A stretch of DNA of 64,000 nt from Blastococcus sp. TF02-09 (GCF_003319105.1 NZ_QOHH01000001.1:1-64000); one strand, 5' to 3'. Positions 25,989 through 36,022 are shown, counted from the stretch's first letter. Notes: a model not told the origin generated them from the sequence alone. Made by a program: numbers and translations.

Positions 25989-26789
25989 GTGGCGGCCCGA
26001 GCGCACGCACGATCCCGCGGCCCTGCCCATCCGGACGTGTTCGGGGTGGGGTCGGCGGTCATCGGGCACCGCGGGCTCGGCTGCGGCGTCGTCGCCGGCC
26101 ACCAGCAGAACACGCTCGGCTCCTTCGCCGCCGCGGTGCGCAGCGGCGCGCGATGGCTGGAGGCCGACGTCCGGCGGCTGGGCGACGACGTCCTCGTGGT
26201 GGCGCACGACGCCGCCTACCCGGACGACACCCGGCTCGAGGACGTCGCGGCGGCGGAGGCCGACCGCCGGGGCACGCTGCGGCTGGGCGCGCTGCTGGAC
26301 GCGCTGCCGCCGCACGTGGGGCTTAACCTGGACCTCAAGTCCTCGATGGGGGACTCCCTCCGGCCGCCCGAGCGCACCACCGCGGGCCTGCTGGCGCCGG
26401 TCGTGGCCGCGGAGGTGGCGCGGCGGCCGCTGATGGTCTCGTCGTTCGACCCGTCGGCCCTGTGCTTCCTGCGCGCGGCGGTGCCGCGGGTGCCCCTCGG
26501 GCTGCTGACCTGGTACCGGTTCCCGGTGGAGATGGCCGTGGCGGCGTGCGTGCACATGGACGTCGAGGTGCTGGCGCTGCACGTCGGATCGCTGCGGGGG
26601 AGCGGGGCCGACGGCGAGATCGACCCCGACGTCCTGGGGGGCCTGCTGGCCGTGCTCCACCGGTGCGGCCGCCAGCTGCTGGTCTGGTGCCCGGAGGTCG
26701 CGTCGGCCCGGTTCCTGGTGTCGGCGGGGACGGACGCCGTGGTGGTGGACGACCTGCCGGAGGCCCTGGTGGCGCTCAGGGCCGGCTAG
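25989..26789 (+). CDS. Glycerophosphodiester phosphodiesterase-family protein
   Basis: A roughly 266-residue TIM-barrel protein. VIGHRGLG near the start, RWLEADVRRLGDDVLVVAHD (E and D metal ligands and catalytic His), LNLDLKS and the late LVWCPEVASARFLVSAGTDAVVVDDLPEAL fit GDPD enzymes that release glycerol-3-phosphate from phospholipid headgroups. The usual loop after the second His is atypical (AAYPDDTRLEDV). The GTG at 25989 or 26037 could be the start. Its end overlaps the 3' end of the convergent TetR gene by 14 bases. Confidence 0.82.
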   Translation: MAARAHARSRGPAHPDVFGVGSAVIGHRGLGCGVVAGHQQNTLGSFAAAVRSGARWLEADVRRLGDDVLVVAHDAAYPDDTRLEDVAAAEADRRGTLRLGALLDALPPHVGLNLDLKSSMGDSLRPPERTTAGLLAPVVAAEVARRPLMVSSFDPSALCFLRAAVPRVPLGLLTWYRFPVEMAVAACVHMDVEVLALHVGSLRGSGADGEIDPDVLGGLLAVLHRCGRQLLVWCPEVASARFLVSAGTDAVVVDDLPEALVALRAG

Positions 26790-27411
26790 TGGAGTGGGAG
26801 GCGGCCAGGGCGAGGAAGGTGGTCGCCAGCCGACGGCCGAACTCGTCGTCCACCGCTTGCCCGGTGACGGCCACCCGCGCGAGCAGCGGCGCGACCAGGA
26901 GCTCGACCAGCATGCCGACGTCGGCGTCGGCCGGGAGCTCGCCGCGGGCGATCGCCCGCTCGAACGGCAGCCGGACGAAGTCGGTGTCCTGACGGGCCAG
27001 CTCGTGCAGCCCGGAGCGCAGCGCCGGGTCGTCGGCCGCGGCCCGCGTCTGCACGAACGCCACGGTGGTCGGGTCGCGGAACAGCCGGACCAGGCCGCGG
27101 ACGAGCGCCTCGATGTCGGCGGCCAGGCTGCCCTCGTCGACCCGCGGGTAGTGCTCGAGCTCCCCGGTGAGCAGCACGTCCTGCACGAGCTGGGCCTTGG
27201 TCGCCCACTGGCGGTAGAGCGTGGACTTGTGCACGCCTGCGGCGGCGGCGACGTCGTCCAGGCGCAGCGCGGCGTAGCCCTCGGCGACCAGGAGACGGCG
27301 GACGGCGGCGTGCACCTCCTGGCGCACCCGCTCGCTCAGCCCCCGCGGCCGTCCGCGGCTCGTCGTCCCGCCCACCCGGGCAGCGTCGCACGGAGAGCGG
27401 CGCCGTCCCAT
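26776..27411 (-). CDS. TetR-family transcriptional regulator
   Basis: A 211-residue repressor. The N-terminal HTH reads YAALRLDDVAAAAGVHKSTLYRQWATKAQLV, and the rest is an alpha-helical ligand domain (PFERAIARGELPADADVGMLVELLVAPLLARV is the TetR_C pattern). ATG at 27411. It is divergent from an SDR gene across 138 bases that hold an imperfect palindrome at 27419-27433 overlapping the SDR promoter, so it probably represses the SDR-hydratase operon and itself. Confidence 0.9.
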   Translation of the reverse strand: MGRRRSPCDAARVGGTTSRGRPRGLSERVRQEVHAAVRRLLVAEGYAALRLDDVAAAAGVHKSTLYRQWATKAQLVQDVLLTGELEHYPRVDEGSLAADIEALVRGLVRLFRDPTTVAFVQTRAAADDPALRSGLHELARQDTDFVRLPFERAIARGELPADADVGMLVELLVAPLLARVAVTGQAVDDEFGRRLATTFLALAASHSTSRP

Positions 27412-27418
27412 CTTTTCT

Positions 27419-27459
27419 GCGACACAGCGTTGCAAGAAAGAACCCGGGCTGGCTAGCTT
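27419..27459. promoter_or_regulatory. Putative TetR operator overlapping the SDR promoter
   Basis: GCGACACAGCGTTGC at 27419-27433 is an imperfect palindrome (GC.AC.C.G.GT.GC). It abuts TTGCAA (27430-27435, -35) and TAGCTT (27454-27459, -10; 18-base spacer) of the SDR gene, and is eight bases from the TetR start. Confidence 0.45.
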
Positions 27460-27549
27460 GCACACCGGAGCGACGTGCCGGCGGCCCGCGAGCCGGAGGC
27501 CGGCACCGCCGCCCGTCGCCACAGCCGTCGTCCGAACCAGGGAGTCCCC

Positions 27550-28323
27550 GTGCAGCTCGAGAATGTGTCCGCGATCGTCACCGGAGGCGCGTCCGGACTG
27601 GGGGCGGCCACCGCTCGCGCCCTCGCCGCCCGGGGTGCCAAGGTCGTCGTCGCCGACATCGCCGACGACAAGGGCAACGCCCTCGCCACCGAGATCGACG
27701 GCGCGTTCGCCCACGTCGACGTCACCAAGACCGACGACATCATCGCCGCCACCGAGCTGGCCAAGACGATCGGCCCGGTGCGGGTGCTGGTGAACTGCGC
27801 CGGCATCGGTTCGGCCAGCCGGACCGTCGGCCGCGGCGGCTACGAGACGGCGTTCGACCTCGCCACCTTCCGCCGGGTCCTCGAGATCAACACCATCGGC
27901 ACCTTCGACTGCATCCGCATCGTCGGCACCGCCATGGCCCAGGAGGAGCCGCTGGAGGACGGCGAGCGGGGCTCCATCCTCAACACCGCCTCCGTCGCCG
28001 CGCTCGACGGCCAGATCGGGCAGGCTGCCTACTCGGCCTCCAAGGGCGCCGTCGTCTCCATGACGCTGCCGATCGCCCGCGACCTCTCCGCCATCGGCGT
28101 GCGCGTCAACACCATCGCGCCCGGCCTCATCGACACGCCGATCTACGGCACGGGCGAGGCGTCGGAGGCGTTCAAGGACAAGCTCAAGCGCGACGTGCTC
28201 TTCCCCAAGCGCCTGGGCTACTCCGAGGAGTTCGCCACCCTCGCGGTCGAGGTGCTGGCCAACAGCTACATGAACGCCGAGCTGATCCGCCTCGACGGTG
28301 GGGCCCGCCTGCAGCCCAAGTGA
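27550..28323 (+). CDS. Short-chain dehydrogenase (3-hydroxyacyl-CoA dehydrogenase-like)
   Basis: A 257-residue SDR: TGGASGLG cofactor motif (residues 11-18), DV at the adenine site, NCAGIG, and the catalytic YSASKGA with Ser in LNTASVAAL. The sequence SxRTVGRGG...FDLATFRRVLEINTIGTFDCIR and the C-terminal FPKRLGYSEEFATLAVEVLANSYMNAELIRLDGGARL resemble the type 10 hydroxysteroid / 3-hydroxyacyl-CoA dehydrogenase group (HSD17B10). GTG start at 27550. Followed by an enoyl-CoA hydratase, so a beta-oxidation role is likely. Confidence 0.92.
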   Translation: MQLENVSAIVTGGASGLGAATARALAARGAKVVVADIADDKGNALATEIDGAFAHVDVTKTDDIIAATELAKTIGPVRVLVNCAGIGSASRTVGRGGYETAFDLATFRRVLEINTIGTFDCIRIVGTAMAQEEPLEDGERGSILNTASVAALDGQIGQAAYSASKGAVVSMTLPIARDLSAIGVRVNTIAPGLIDTPIYGTGEASEAFKDKLKRDVLFPKRLGYSEEFATLAVEVLANSYMNAELIRLDGGARLQPK

Positions 28324-28421
28324 CGTCCCGGCCGGGGGCGCAGCGATGGCGCCCCCGGCCGGCACCCGCACGACCGCACGCCCCCCGCGACGACGCGGAA
28401 CCGACCGACCCACCGAAGGAG

Positions 28422-29192
28422 ATGGCTGTGTCCGACGAGGTGCTCCTGGACCGCCGGGACGGCGTCCTGATCATCACCATCAACCGGCCGGAGGCGCGCA
28501 ACGCGCTCAACAAGGCGGTGGCCGACGCGGTCGCGGCGGCGGCCGACGAGCTCGACTCGTCCGACGACCTGCGGGTCGGCGTCCTCACCGGCGCGGGCGG
28601 CACCTTCTCCTCCGGCATGGACCTCAAGGCCTTCCTGCGCGGTGAGACCCCGAGCATCCCGGGCCGCGGGCTGTGCGGGATCACCGAGACCCCGCCCCGC
28701 AAGCCGCTCATCGGCGCGGTCGAGGGCTGGGCCCTGGCCGGTGGCTTCGAGCTGCTGCTGGCCTGCGACCTCATCGTCGCCGCCGAGGACTCCCGGTTCG
28801 GCGTGCCCGAGGTGAAGCGCTCCCTGGTGGCCGCCGGCGGTGCCGCCCTCGCCCTGCCCCGGCGCATCCCGCAGGCGATCGCCCTGGAGCTCCTCCTCAC
28901 CGGCGACCCGATCAGCGCGCCCCGCGCCGCGGAGGTCGGCCTGGTCAACCGCGTGACGGCGCCGGGTGAGGCCCTCGAGGGAGCGCTCGCCCTGGCCGCC
29001 GTCGTCGCCGCGAACGGGCCGCTCGCCGTGGCGGCCACCAAGCAGATCGCGCGCTCGGCCCCCGACTGGACGTTCCGGCAGGGCTGGGAGGAGCAGGCCA
29101 CGATCATCGCGCCGGTCTTCGCCAGCGAGGACGCGCGCGAGGGGTCGACCGCCTTCGCGGAGAAGCGCGCGCCCCAGTGGAAGAACCGCTGA
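28422..29192 (+). CDS. Enoyl-CoA hydratase/isomerase family protein (crotonase)
   Basis: A 256-residue crotonase. NRPEARNALNKAVADAV, oxyanion-hole residues in GGTFSSGMDLKAF and GWALAGGFELLLACDLIVA, and FGVPEVKRSL are present. The first catalytic Glu of classical hydratases is at the position of VEGWALAGGFELL with Glu in FELLL, and the second is E in VPEVKRS. ATG at 28422 has GAAGGAG upstream. It probably follows the SDR in one operon for degradation of an acyl-CoA. Confidence 0.92.
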   Translation: MAVSDEVLLDRRDGVLIITINRPEARNALNKAVADAVAAAADELDSSDDLRVGVLTGAGGTFSSGMDLKAFLRGETPSIPGRGLCGITETPPRKPLIGAVEGWALAGGFELLLACDLIVAAEDSRFGVPEVKRSLVAAGGAALALPRRIPQAIALELLLTGDPISAPRAAEVGLVNRVTAPGEALEGALALAAVVAANGPLAVAATKQIARSAPDWTFRQGWEEQATIIAPVFASEDAREGSTAFAEKRAPQWKNR

Positions 29193-29217
29193 CCGACCCC
29201 TCCTAGGGTCGCCCGAC

Positions 29218-30180
29218 GTGGGGAATCGTCGGACGGGACTGCTCGGGCTGCTGCTGGCGGTGCTGTCGGCCGCCGCGTTCGGCACGTCCGGTGTCTTCGC
29301 CGCCGGACTGCTCGACGTCGGGTGGAGCGCCGGGGCCGCCGTCGTCGTGCGGATGGGCGTCGCGGCGCTCGCGCTGACCGTCCCCGCGGCCCTCCAGCTG
29401 CGGGGACGGTGGTCGCTGCTGCGGGCCAACGCCGGCGCCGTCCTGGCGTTCGGGGTGCTCGCCGTCGCGCTGCCCCAGCTCGCCTACTTCTCTGCGGTGG
29501 CCCGGCTGTCGGTCGGCGTGGCCCTGCTGCTGGAGTACTCCGCCGTCCTGCTCGTGGTGCTGTGGACGTGGGCCCGGCTCGGCCATCGGCCCAGCGCGGT
29601 CACCGCGGCCGGGGTGGCCGTCGCGATCGCCGGGCTGGTGCTGGTGCTCGACGTCGCCAGCGGTGCGGAGCTCGACCCGGTCGGCGTCGTCTGGGGGCTG
29701 GTGGCCGCACTGGGGCTGGCGGCCTACTTCGTGCTCTCGGCCCGGACCGAGGGCGCGCTCCCGCCGCTGGTCAGCGCCTGGGCGGGCCTGGTCGTGGGCG
29801 CGCTGCTGCTCGGCGCGGCCGCGCTGCTCGGTGCCGTGCCCTGGCGGACGGTGGCGTCCGACGTCGAGTTCGCCGGGCGGCCCACCAGCTGGCTGGTCCC
29901 GGTCCTCGGGCTGTCGCTGCTGGCGGCGGCGTTCGCCTACGCCTCCGGGATCGCCGCCGTGCGTCTGCTGGGCTCGCGGCTCAGCTCCTTCGTGGGGCTG
30001 GGCGAGGTGCTCTTCGCGGTGGTGTTCGCCTGGCTGGCGCTGGCCCAGCGGCCGGGGACGGTGCAGCTCGTCGGCGGCATCGTCGTCCTGGCCGGGATCG
30101 TGCTCGTCCGCCTGGGGGAGCGGCCGGCGGAGCCGGCGACCGCCGTCGTCCCCGATCCGGTCGGCGCACCGGTCCGCTGA
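29218..30180 (+). CDS. EamA/DMT-family transporter
   Basis: A 320-residue membrane protein with ten predicted helices in two EamA repeats; the first repeat begins GLLGLLLAVLSAAAFGTSGVFA, the second GVVWGLVAALGLAAYFVLSARTEG, and the end is SSFVGLGEVLFAVVFAWLALAQRPGTVQLVGGIVVLAGIVLV. Such proteins export metabolites or amino acids by proton exchange. GTG at 29218 lies just after the crotonase gene (25 bases), suggesting co-transcription. Confidence 0.92.
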   Translation: MGNRRTGLLGLLLAVLSAAAFGTSGVFAAGLLDVGWSAGAAVVVRMGVAALALTVPAALQLRGRWSLLRANAGAVLAFGVLAVALPQLAYFSAVARLSVGVALLLEYSAVLLVVLWTWARLGHRPSAVTAAGVAVAIAGLVLVLDVASGAELDPVGVVWGLVAALGLAAYFVLSARTEGALPPLVSAWAGLVVGALLLGAAALLGAVPWRTVASDVEFAGRPTSWLVPVLGLSLLAAAFAYASGIAAVRLLGSRLSSFVGLGEVLFAVVFAWLALAQRPGTVQLVGGIVVLAGIVLVRLGERPAEPATAVVPDPVGAPVR

Positions 30181-30312
30181 CCGGACCGGGGGCGACGCAG
30201 GAGTCCGCACCGTGGCCGTCGGCAGCGATCGGCGGGGGCATGCCGCATGATGGGGACGGTCCTGTCGTGCGCCACCTTCCGTGGCACGTCGCTGTACGGA
30301 GGTGGCGCCCTC

Positions 30313-32823
30313 GTGGCGGGGTCGACGGACGTGGACGGCGGGGACGTCGTCACCGCCGAGGAGTTCGCGGCGATCTTCGCCGCCCTCCCGACCGCCTACC
30401 TGGTCATGTCCCCGGACCTGACCATCGTCGAGGCGAACCCCGCGTACCTGGAGCTGCTCGGCCGCACCCGCGACGAGTTGATCGGCTGCTACGTCTTCGA
30501 CGCCTTCCCGCCGGCTCCCGAGACGCTGGACGACACCGGGGCCAACCCGCTGCAGCTGTCCTTCGAGCGGGCGCGCGACACCGGCCGGCCCGATCTCATG
30601 CCGCTGTTCCGGTACCAGGTGCTGGACCAGGCGACCGGCCGCCCCGTCGACCGGGCCTGGTCGCTGATCAGCGCGCCCGTCCCGGGGCCCGACGGCCGGA
30701 CCCGCCTGGTGCTGCAGCGCGTGGAGGACGTCTCGGAGTACCTGGCCGAGCGCGAGCGGCTCGCCGAGGGCAGGGACGACGGCGGCTGGGCGCGCCTCGA
30801 CCTGCTGGAGGCCGACCTCTTCGCCCGCACCCAGGAGCTCCAGGCCGTGGTCGCGTCCCGCGAGGCGGCGACCAGCCGGCTCGCGGCCATGGCCCAGGTG
30901 GTGCTGCAGCTCGCGGCGGCGGAGTCCGTCGCGGACGTCGCCGGCATCCTCGCCGATGAGGGTCTGGCGATCGGTGCGGACGGCGGGGCGATCGCGCTCC
31001 GGCACGGCGCCGAACGGTCCGTGCGGCTGACGATGACGCCCTCCCTCGGAGCAGGGGCGCAGCGCCGGTTCGCCACCATCGACCTGGACACCCGGCTGCC
31101 CGCCGCCTGGGTGGCACGCACCGGCGAGACCCTGGTGCTGGAGGACCTGGCCCAGGCGGAGGCCTGGTCACCGGGCCTGGCCGACGCCTTCCGGGAGTCC
31201 GTCCACCGCTCCTGGGTCACTGTCCCGCTGTCCGTCGGCGGCCGGGTGCTCGGGTCGCTGCTGGCCGGCTGGAGGGTGGAGCGGACGTTCTCGGCCGACG
31301 AGCTCGACCTGGTGCAGGCCTTCGCCGCCCAGTGCGCCCAGGCCCTGGACCGGATCGAGTCGCTGACCCGCGAGCGACGCTCGGCGGAGCGCAACCGCCG
31401 GCTCGCCGAGCAGCTGCAGCGCAGCATGCTCAGCCGGCCCGTCCGGACCGAGCACTGCCAGATCGCCGTCCGGTACCTGCCCGCGACGGACGCCGGTCAG
31501 GTGGGTGGGGACTGGTACGACACATTCGAGCAGGCGGACGGCGCCGTCAACCTGGTCATCGGGGACGTCGTCGGCCACGACATCGCCGCGGCGGCGACCA
31601 TGGGCCAGCTGCGCAGCCTGCTCCGCGGGATCGCGGTGGCCGGCGCGCCCGGCCCCGGGCAGGTGCTCGACACGCTGGACGCGGCCATCGACCAGCTCGG
31701 GCTGCAGACCTACGCCACCGTCGGCGTCGGCCGGCTGGAACGCGCCCAGGGGGAGCGGGCGTGCGGCGTCACCCGGCTGCGGTGGGCCGGCGCCGGGCAC
31801 CCGCCTCCGGTCGTCCTCGACGCGGCCGGTGGCCTCGTTCCCGTCCCCGCCCCGCGCGGCCGGCTCATGCTGGGCGTCGACCGGACCAGCACCCGCGGAG
31901 AGATCGTGGTGGAGCTGCTCCCGGGGTCCACCGTGCTGCTGTACACCGACGGGCTGGTCGAGCGGCCCGGCAGCGACCTCGATGCCGGCGTCGAGCGGCT
32001 GCACCGGCTGGCCGCCGAGCTGGTGGGCCTCCCGCTGGAGGAGCTCTGCGACCAGCTCCTCGACCGGCTCGTCGACGGGCGCCCGTCCGACGACGTCGCC
32101 CTCGTCGCCGTCCGGACCAGGGGGCAGGCACGTGAGCGGGGAGCCCCGGACCCCGGCGGACTACGCCGCCGCGTACGCGTCCTGGCACGGCGACAGCCCC
32201 GTCCCGGCGACGACCACCACCCGGCTCTCCCTGCAGCTGGGGTCGCTGCGCGCCCTCAGCACCGTCCGTCGGCAGGTGCAGGAGTTCCTGCTGTCCTCAC
32301 TGGACTTCGCGCGGGAGGACGACGTGCCCGTGCCCATCGAGGACGCCGTCGGCCAGGCCGTCCTGGTCATCGACGAGCTCACGTCGAACGCGCTGCGGCA
32401 CGGCTCGCCGCCGTCCAGCCTGCACATCGGGGACGACGACGGACGGTGGATCGTCATCGTCACCGACGGCGCGCCCGACCGTGCGCCGACCCCGGCCAGG
32501 GAGCGGCCCGCGGGCCAGGGCGGATACGGGCTGTACGTGATCGCCGACCTCACCGTCGAGCACGGCGTCCACTACGAGCCCGAGCGCAAGCTCGTCTGGG
32601 CCTGCCTGGCCAAGCCCCGCTGACCGCACGCGAGAGGGGCGGGGAACCCGTCGGTTCCCCGCCCCCCTCGTCGCCTGCTCCTACGCGGGCTGCTGCGCGC
32701 GCCGCGGCAGGACCCAGTCCGGCCGCACGTAGTGGCACGTGTAGCCGAACGGGATCTTCTGCAGGTAGTCCTGGTGCTCCTCCTCGGCCTGCCAGAACGG
32801 GCCGGCGGGCTCCACCTCGGTGA
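30313..32823 (+). CDS. PAS-GAF-SpoIIE (PP2C-type) phosphatase lacking a proper stop
   Basis: A signalling phosphatase: PAS fold (about 20-150), GAF fold (about 210-370), and a PPM/SpoIIE domain (390-600) with [22 protein letters not shown] and the final metal motif SDDVALV. GTG 30313 has GGAGG ten bases upstream; a start at 30247 is also open. The domain ends near 32105, but the frame stays open to 32823, giving a 240-residue Arg/Ala/Pro tail that is only the shadow of the next gene. If the G-run at 32120-32124 had one more G, the protein would end VRTRGAGT at TGA 32133-32135, with a GTGA overlap with the next gene. So I think a one-base indel is present. It dephosphorylates an anti-anti-sigma protein, by family. 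Confidence 0.85.
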   Translation: MAGSTDVDGGDVVTAEEFAAIFAALPTAYLVMSPDLTIVEANPAYLELLGRTRDELIGCYVFDAFPPAPETLDDTGANPLQLSFERARDTGRPDLMPLFRYQVLDQATGRPVDRAWSLISAPVPGPDGRTRLVLQRVEDVSEYLAERERLAEGRDDGGWARLDLLEADLFARTQELQAVVASREAATSRLAAMAQVVLQLAAAESVADVAGILADEGLAIGADGGAIALRHGAERSVRLTMTPSLGAGAQRRFATIDLDTRLPAAWVARTGETLVLEDLAQAEAWSPGLADAFRESVHRSWVTVPLSVGGRVLGSLLAGWRVERTFSADELDLVQAFAAQCAQALDRIESLTRERRSAERNRRLAEQLQRSMLSRPVRTEHCQIAVRYLPATDAGQVGGDWYDTFEQADGAVNLVIGDVVGHDIAAAATMGQLRSLLRGIAVAGAPGPGQVLDTLDAAIDQLGLQTYATVGVGRLERAQGERACGVTRLRWAGAGHPPPVVLDAAGGLVPVPAPRGRLMLGVDRTSTRGEIVVELLPGSTVLLYTDGLVERPGSDLDAGVERLHRLAAELVGLPLEELCDQLLDRLVDGRPSDDVALVAVRTRGQARERGAPDPGGLRRRVRVLARRQPRPGDDHHPALPAAGVAARPQHRPSAGAGVPAVLTGLRAGGRRARAHRGRRRPGRPGHRRAHVERAAARLAAVQPAHRGRRRTVDRHRHRRRARPCADPGQGAARGPGRIRAVRDRRPHRRARRPLRARAQARLGLPGQAPLTARERGGEPVGSPPPSSPAPTRAAARAAAGPSPAARSGTCSRTGSSAGSPGAPPRPARTGRRAPPR
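32132..32623 (+). CDS. RsbW-like anti-sigma factor kinase (HATPase_c)
   Basis: A 163-residue serine kinase of the HATPase_c superfamily. N-box [19 protein letters not shown]1 box TDGAPD, and G2 box QGGYGLYVI are seen in order; the lack of a membrane or phospho-acceptor domain fits an RsbW/SpoIIAB-type anti-sigma factor. Start GTG has GCAGG upstream; the gene lies wholly inside the extended frame of the phosphatase. It is probably counteracted by one or more of the SpoIIE phosphatases around it through a STAS-domain partner not found here. Confidence 0.87.
   Translation: MSGEPRTPADYAAAYASWHGDSPVPATTTTRLSLQLGSLRALSTVRRQVQEFLLSSLDFAREDDVPVPIEDAVGQAVLVIDELTSNALRHGSPPSSLHIGDDDGRWIVIVTDGAPDRAPTPARERPAGQGGYGLYVIADLTVEHGVHYEPERKLVWACLAKPR
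32634..32669. terminator. Hairpin between the kinase gene and msrA
   Basis: GAGGGGCGGGGAACC at 32634-32648 pairs with 32653-32669 (two unpaired C) around CGTC. It serves the convergent kinase and msrA genes. Confidence 0.8.
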
Positions 32824-33193
32824 CGACCTTCCCGGGCCAGAGGCCGGAGGCGTCGACGTCGGCGATGGTGTCGAGCGCGACCTGCCGCTGCTCGTCACTG
32901 GTGTGGAAGATCGCCGAGCGGTAGCTGCGGCCGATGTCGTTGCCCTGCCGGTTCTTCGTCGACGGGTCGTGGATCTGGAAGAAGAACTCGAGCAGCTCGC
33001 GGAACGAGATGACGTCGGGGTCGAAGACGATCTCGACCGCCTCCGCGTGGTCACCGTGGTTCCGGTAGGTGGCGTTCGGGGTGTCCCCGCCGGAGTAGCC
33101 GACCCGGGTCGAGATCACTCCGGGCCGCTTGCGCAGCAGCTCCTGCGCCCCCCAGAAGCAACCGCCGGCGAGGATCGCGGTCTCAGTGGTCAC
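32681..33193 (-). CDS. msrA: Peptide-methionine (S)-S-oxide reductase MsrA
   Basis: A 170-residue enzyme that reduces methionine-S-sulfoxide in proteins and free. The catalytic [10 protein letters not shown] motif is at residues 11-20, followed by [46 protein letters not shown] and YRSAIF, all diagnostic. The resolving Cys is probably within the short C-terminus ([13 protein letters not shown]). GTG at 33193. Reducing partner is thioredoxin by family. It lies between the kinase and the second SpoIIE phosphatase. Confidence 0.97.
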   Translation of the reverse strand: MTTETAILAGGCFWGAQELLRKRPGVISTRVGYSGGDTPNATYRNHGDHAEAVEIVFDPDVISFRELLEFFFQIHDPSTKNRQGNDIGRSYRSAIFHTSDEQRQVALDTIADVDASGLWPGKVVTEVEPAGPFWQAEEEHQDYLQKIPFGYTCHYVRPDWVLPRRAQQPA

Positions 33194-33257
33194 GTCGTGC
33201 CTCCTTCGTGTCGAGCACGTCCGGTGAACACCGCGAGGTGCCCACCGCTTCCCCCGG

Positions 33258-35384
33258 TCACTCCGCCCCCGGGGCCCGCGGGACGGGCAGCTGCGGGATC
33301 CGCGGGCCGGCCGTCCCGGGACGGGGAAGATCCTGCCGGTGGAGGCGGACGGCCACGAGCGCCACGTCGTCGTCGGGCCGGCCGCCGATCATGCGCGCGA
33401 CGACGCGGTCGCACAGCTCCTGGAGCGGCAGGTCGTGGAGACCGGCCAGCGCGGCGACCAGGCGCTCGATGCCGGCGTCGATGTCGGAGTCGCGGCGCTC
33501 GATCAGCCCGTCGGTGTACATGAGCACGGTCGTGCCGCGGTCCAGGGTCACCACCGTCTCGGTGCGCCCGGAGCCCGGGTCGACCCCCAGCAGCAGCTCC
33601 GGTGGACCGGGGATGTCGAGGACGGTGACCGTCCCGTCGGGGCCGATGGCGACCGGTGGCAGGTGCCCCGCACTGGACCAGCGCATGCGGGTGACCCCCC
33701 GCTCGAGTTCCCCCTGGTCCTGCTCGAAGCGGGCGACCGCGGCCGTGGCCAGGGTGCCCACCCGCAGCAGCGACATGGAGGCGTCCAGCTTCGACAGCAC
33801 GGCCGCGGGGCCGGCCTCGTCGTGGGACGTCGCGATGCCGCGCAGCAGGCTGCGGAGCTGGCCCATGGTGGCGGCGGCGGCGGTGTCGTGCCCGGCGACG
33901 TCACCGATGACGAGCATGGTGGCCCCGTCGGGCTGCAGGAACGCGTCGTACCAGTCCCCGCCGACGGCGGCGGACGTCGCGGCGGGCAGGTACCGGACGA
34001 CGATCTCGGCGTGGTCGGGCTCGGGCGGCTCGGTGAGGAAGCTGCGCTGGAGCTGCTCGGCGAGGGCCCGCTGCTGGCTGTAGAGGCGGGCGTTGTCCAG
34101 CGCGAGGCCGGCGCGGCCGGCGACCTCGACCGCGGTCGTGAGCTCGGCGGGGGAGAGGGCGCCGCGCCCCGGTCCGTTGAACAGGCTCAGCAGGCCCACC
34201 GTGCGTCCGCGCCCGTGCAGCGGGAGCACCGCCAGCGACTCCGGTGCCAGCTCACCGATCAGCCGGTGGGCGAGGCCGAGGTGCAGGACGTCGCGGATGG
34301 CCCGCGTGGCGTCCTGCTCCACGACCACCGGCTCGCCGGTGCTGAGCGCCCGGAAGAGGTACGACTGCTCCCGCAGCGCCGGGAGGCGCGCCGCGGAGTA
34401 CTGCGCCAGCGTCTCCCGCATCGCGTCGTCGGCGTGCCACCAGCCGGCGTCGCGGACGCCACGCCCGAGGCGGAACTGCGGGTCGTCGACGAGGGTCACG
34501 ATGCAGAAGTCGGCCAGCGCGGGAGCCACGAGCTGGGCGAGCAGCGCGACGGTGCGCTCGGGCTGCATGCTGCCGGCGAGCTGCTCGGTCACCTCGGCCA
34601 GCAGCGCCAGGCGCGTCGCGACCTGCCCGGCCCGCTCCTCCTCGCGGCGCCGGGCGGTGATGTCGAGGAAGTACACCGACAGCCCCTCGGGGCTCGGCCA
34701 GGCGCGCACCTCGTACCAGCCGTCCAGGGGAGGGGGGTAGTAGGCGGGGAAGGACACCTGCTGGCCGGTGGCCACCGCGCGCCGGTAGCCCTCGTCGAAC
34801 ACGGAGTCCACGGCAGCGGGGAACTCGTCCCAGAGCACCCGGCCCAGCAGCTCGTCGCGGGTGCGCAGGAGGAGCTTCTCGGCGGCGGCGTTGACGTGGG
34901 TGAACCGCCACTCGCGGTCCAGGGAGTAGAAGCCGGCGGGCATGGCCTCCAGGACCCGGGTCACCTGGGCCTCGGTGTCCCGCTGGTCGGTGACGTCGTA
35001 CGCCGCGCCGAGCAGGCGCACCGGCGTCCCGTCGGGGCCGACCAGCCTCCGGCCGCGCGCGGAGATCCAGCGGGTGTCGCCGGTGGGCAGCCGCACGCGG
35101 TAGGTGGCGGCGAAGTCCCGTCCGGTCTCAATCGTGACCTGGAGCGCCTGGGTGACGCGGTCGACGTCGTCGGGGTGCAGCCGTTCGTTGAAGCCGTGGA
35201 TGGTGCTGTCGAAGGTGTCGGCGTCGTAGCCGAACATCTCGATCAGCCGGGGGTCCCAGGCCAGCCGGCCGGTGACGAGGTCCCAGTCGAACGTGCCGAT
35301 CCCGGCCGCCGCGATCGCCAGCTCGCCCCGGAGCCGGTCGGCCTCGCGCTCGTCGACGACGGCGGGGTGCACGGAGTCGCTCAC
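33258..35384 (-). CDS. PAS-PAS-GAF-SpoIIE phosphatase
   Basis: A 708-residue sensor phosphatase. PAS_3 fold from about 20-140 ([26 protein letters not shown]), second PAS 140-260 ([21 protein letters not shown]), GAF 275-440, PPM/SpoIIE domain 450-690 with [24 protein letters not shown] and DDDVALV. GTG 35384 has GAGGAAGG upstream; the frame is open 24 codons further. The C-terminal 20 residues are a short Pro-rich tail. It probably controls a sigma factor by dephosphorylating a STAS partner in response to redox, light or ligand, none of which can be read from the sequence. Confidence 0.9.
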   Translation of the reverse strand: MSDSVHPAVVDEREADRLRGELAIAAAGIGTFDWDLVTGRLAWDPRLIEMFGYDADTFDSTIHGFNERLHPDDVDRVTQALQVTIETGRDFAATYRVRLPTGDTRWISARGRRLVGPDGTPVRLLGAAYDVTDQRDTEAQVTRVLEAMPAGFYSLDREWRFTHVNAAAEKLLLRTRDELLGRVLWDEFPAAVDSVFDEGYRRAVATGQQVSFPAYYPPPLDGWYEVRAWPSPEGLSVYFLDITARRREEERAGQVATRLALLAEVTEQLAGSMQPERTVALLAQLVAPALADFCIVTLVDDPQFRLGRGVRDAGWWHADDAMRETLAQYSAARLPALREQSYLFRALSTGEPVVVEQDATRAIRDVLHLGLAHRLIGELAPESLAVLPLHGRGRTVGLLSLFNGPGRGALSPAELTTAVEVAGRAGLALDNARLYSQQRALAEQLQRSFLTEPPEPDHAEIVVRYLPAATSAAVGGDWYDAFLQPDGATMLVIGDVAGHDTAAAATMGQLRSLLRGIATSHDEAGPAAVLSKLDASMSLLRVGTLATAAVARFEQDQGELERGVTRMRWSSAGHLPPVAIGPDGTVTVLDIPGPPELLLGVDPGSGRTETVVTLDRGTTVLMYTDGLIERRDSDIDAGIERLVAALAGLHDLPLQELCDRVVARMIGGRPDDDVALVAVRLHRQDLPRPGTAGPRIPQLPVPRAPGAE

Positions 35385-35629
35385 AGCAGCCTTCCTCGCC
35401 GTTCCGTCCGATGGGGCGGAGCACCGAGCGCCTCGGCCGGAAGAGCCCGGCTCCATTCTCCCGAACCGGGACCGTTGTGCACAACCTTTCCGGCGAGGAA
35501 GGTGAGCGAGGACACCGACCCGCCCGGCGTGTACACGGCCGTGCCGTGGGAACCGCGGGCGCCGGACGGCGGCGGGTGCGCCGTCCGGTCGGCCCTGCCG
35601 GTGCGGCCGTCCCGAGGGACGGCGGAGCG

Positions 35630-36022
35630 TCAGGCGACGTCGGTGCGAGCGCCGGCGAGGTACTCGCGCACGGCCGGCTCGGGGACGCGGAAGGAGCGGC
35701 CGACGCGGACGGCGGAGAGCTCACCGCCGTGGACCAGGCGGTAGACCGTCATCTTCGAGACCCGCATGATCGCGGCGACCTCGGTGACGGTCAGGAACGA
35801 GACCGTGCGGGGTGCGGGGCGCTGGGCGACCGGGGCGGCGGCCATCGGCTGGCCGGCCTCGGGGCGGAGACCGACGGGGCGGCCGGCCATCGGGTGCTGG
35901 ACCGCCGGGCGCGCGCCCGGGGCGGCGGAGCGGTGGACGGGACGCTGGCCGAAGCCGGCATGGTGAGGGCGGGTGGGAGTGGCAGAGAGAGCGGGGGCGG
36001 CGGAACGCTGGGGAAGGGACAC
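35630..36022 (-). CDS. Helix-turn-helix protein (excisionase-like, Rv0500A-like)
   Basis: A 130-residue protein. The last 60 residues are a MerR/excisionase-like HTH: FLTVTEVAAIMRVSKMTVYRLVHGGELSAVRVGRSFRVPEPAVREYL, nearly identical to the conserved actinobacterial Rv0500A-type regulator. The first 70 residues are a Pro/Ala/Arg-rich disordered extension not seen in the short mycobacterial homologues. A GTG at 36022 is used; a shorter form beginning inside the extension cannot be excluded. It probably binds DNA as a developmental or cell-cycle regulator, by family. Confidence 0.85.
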   Translation of the reverse strand: MSLPQRSAAPALSATPTRPHHAGFGQRPVHRSAAPGARPAVQHPMAGRPVGLRPEAGQPMAAAPVAQRPAPRTVSFLTVTEVAAIMRVSKMTVYRLVHGGELSAVRVGRSFRVPEPAVREYLAGARTDVA

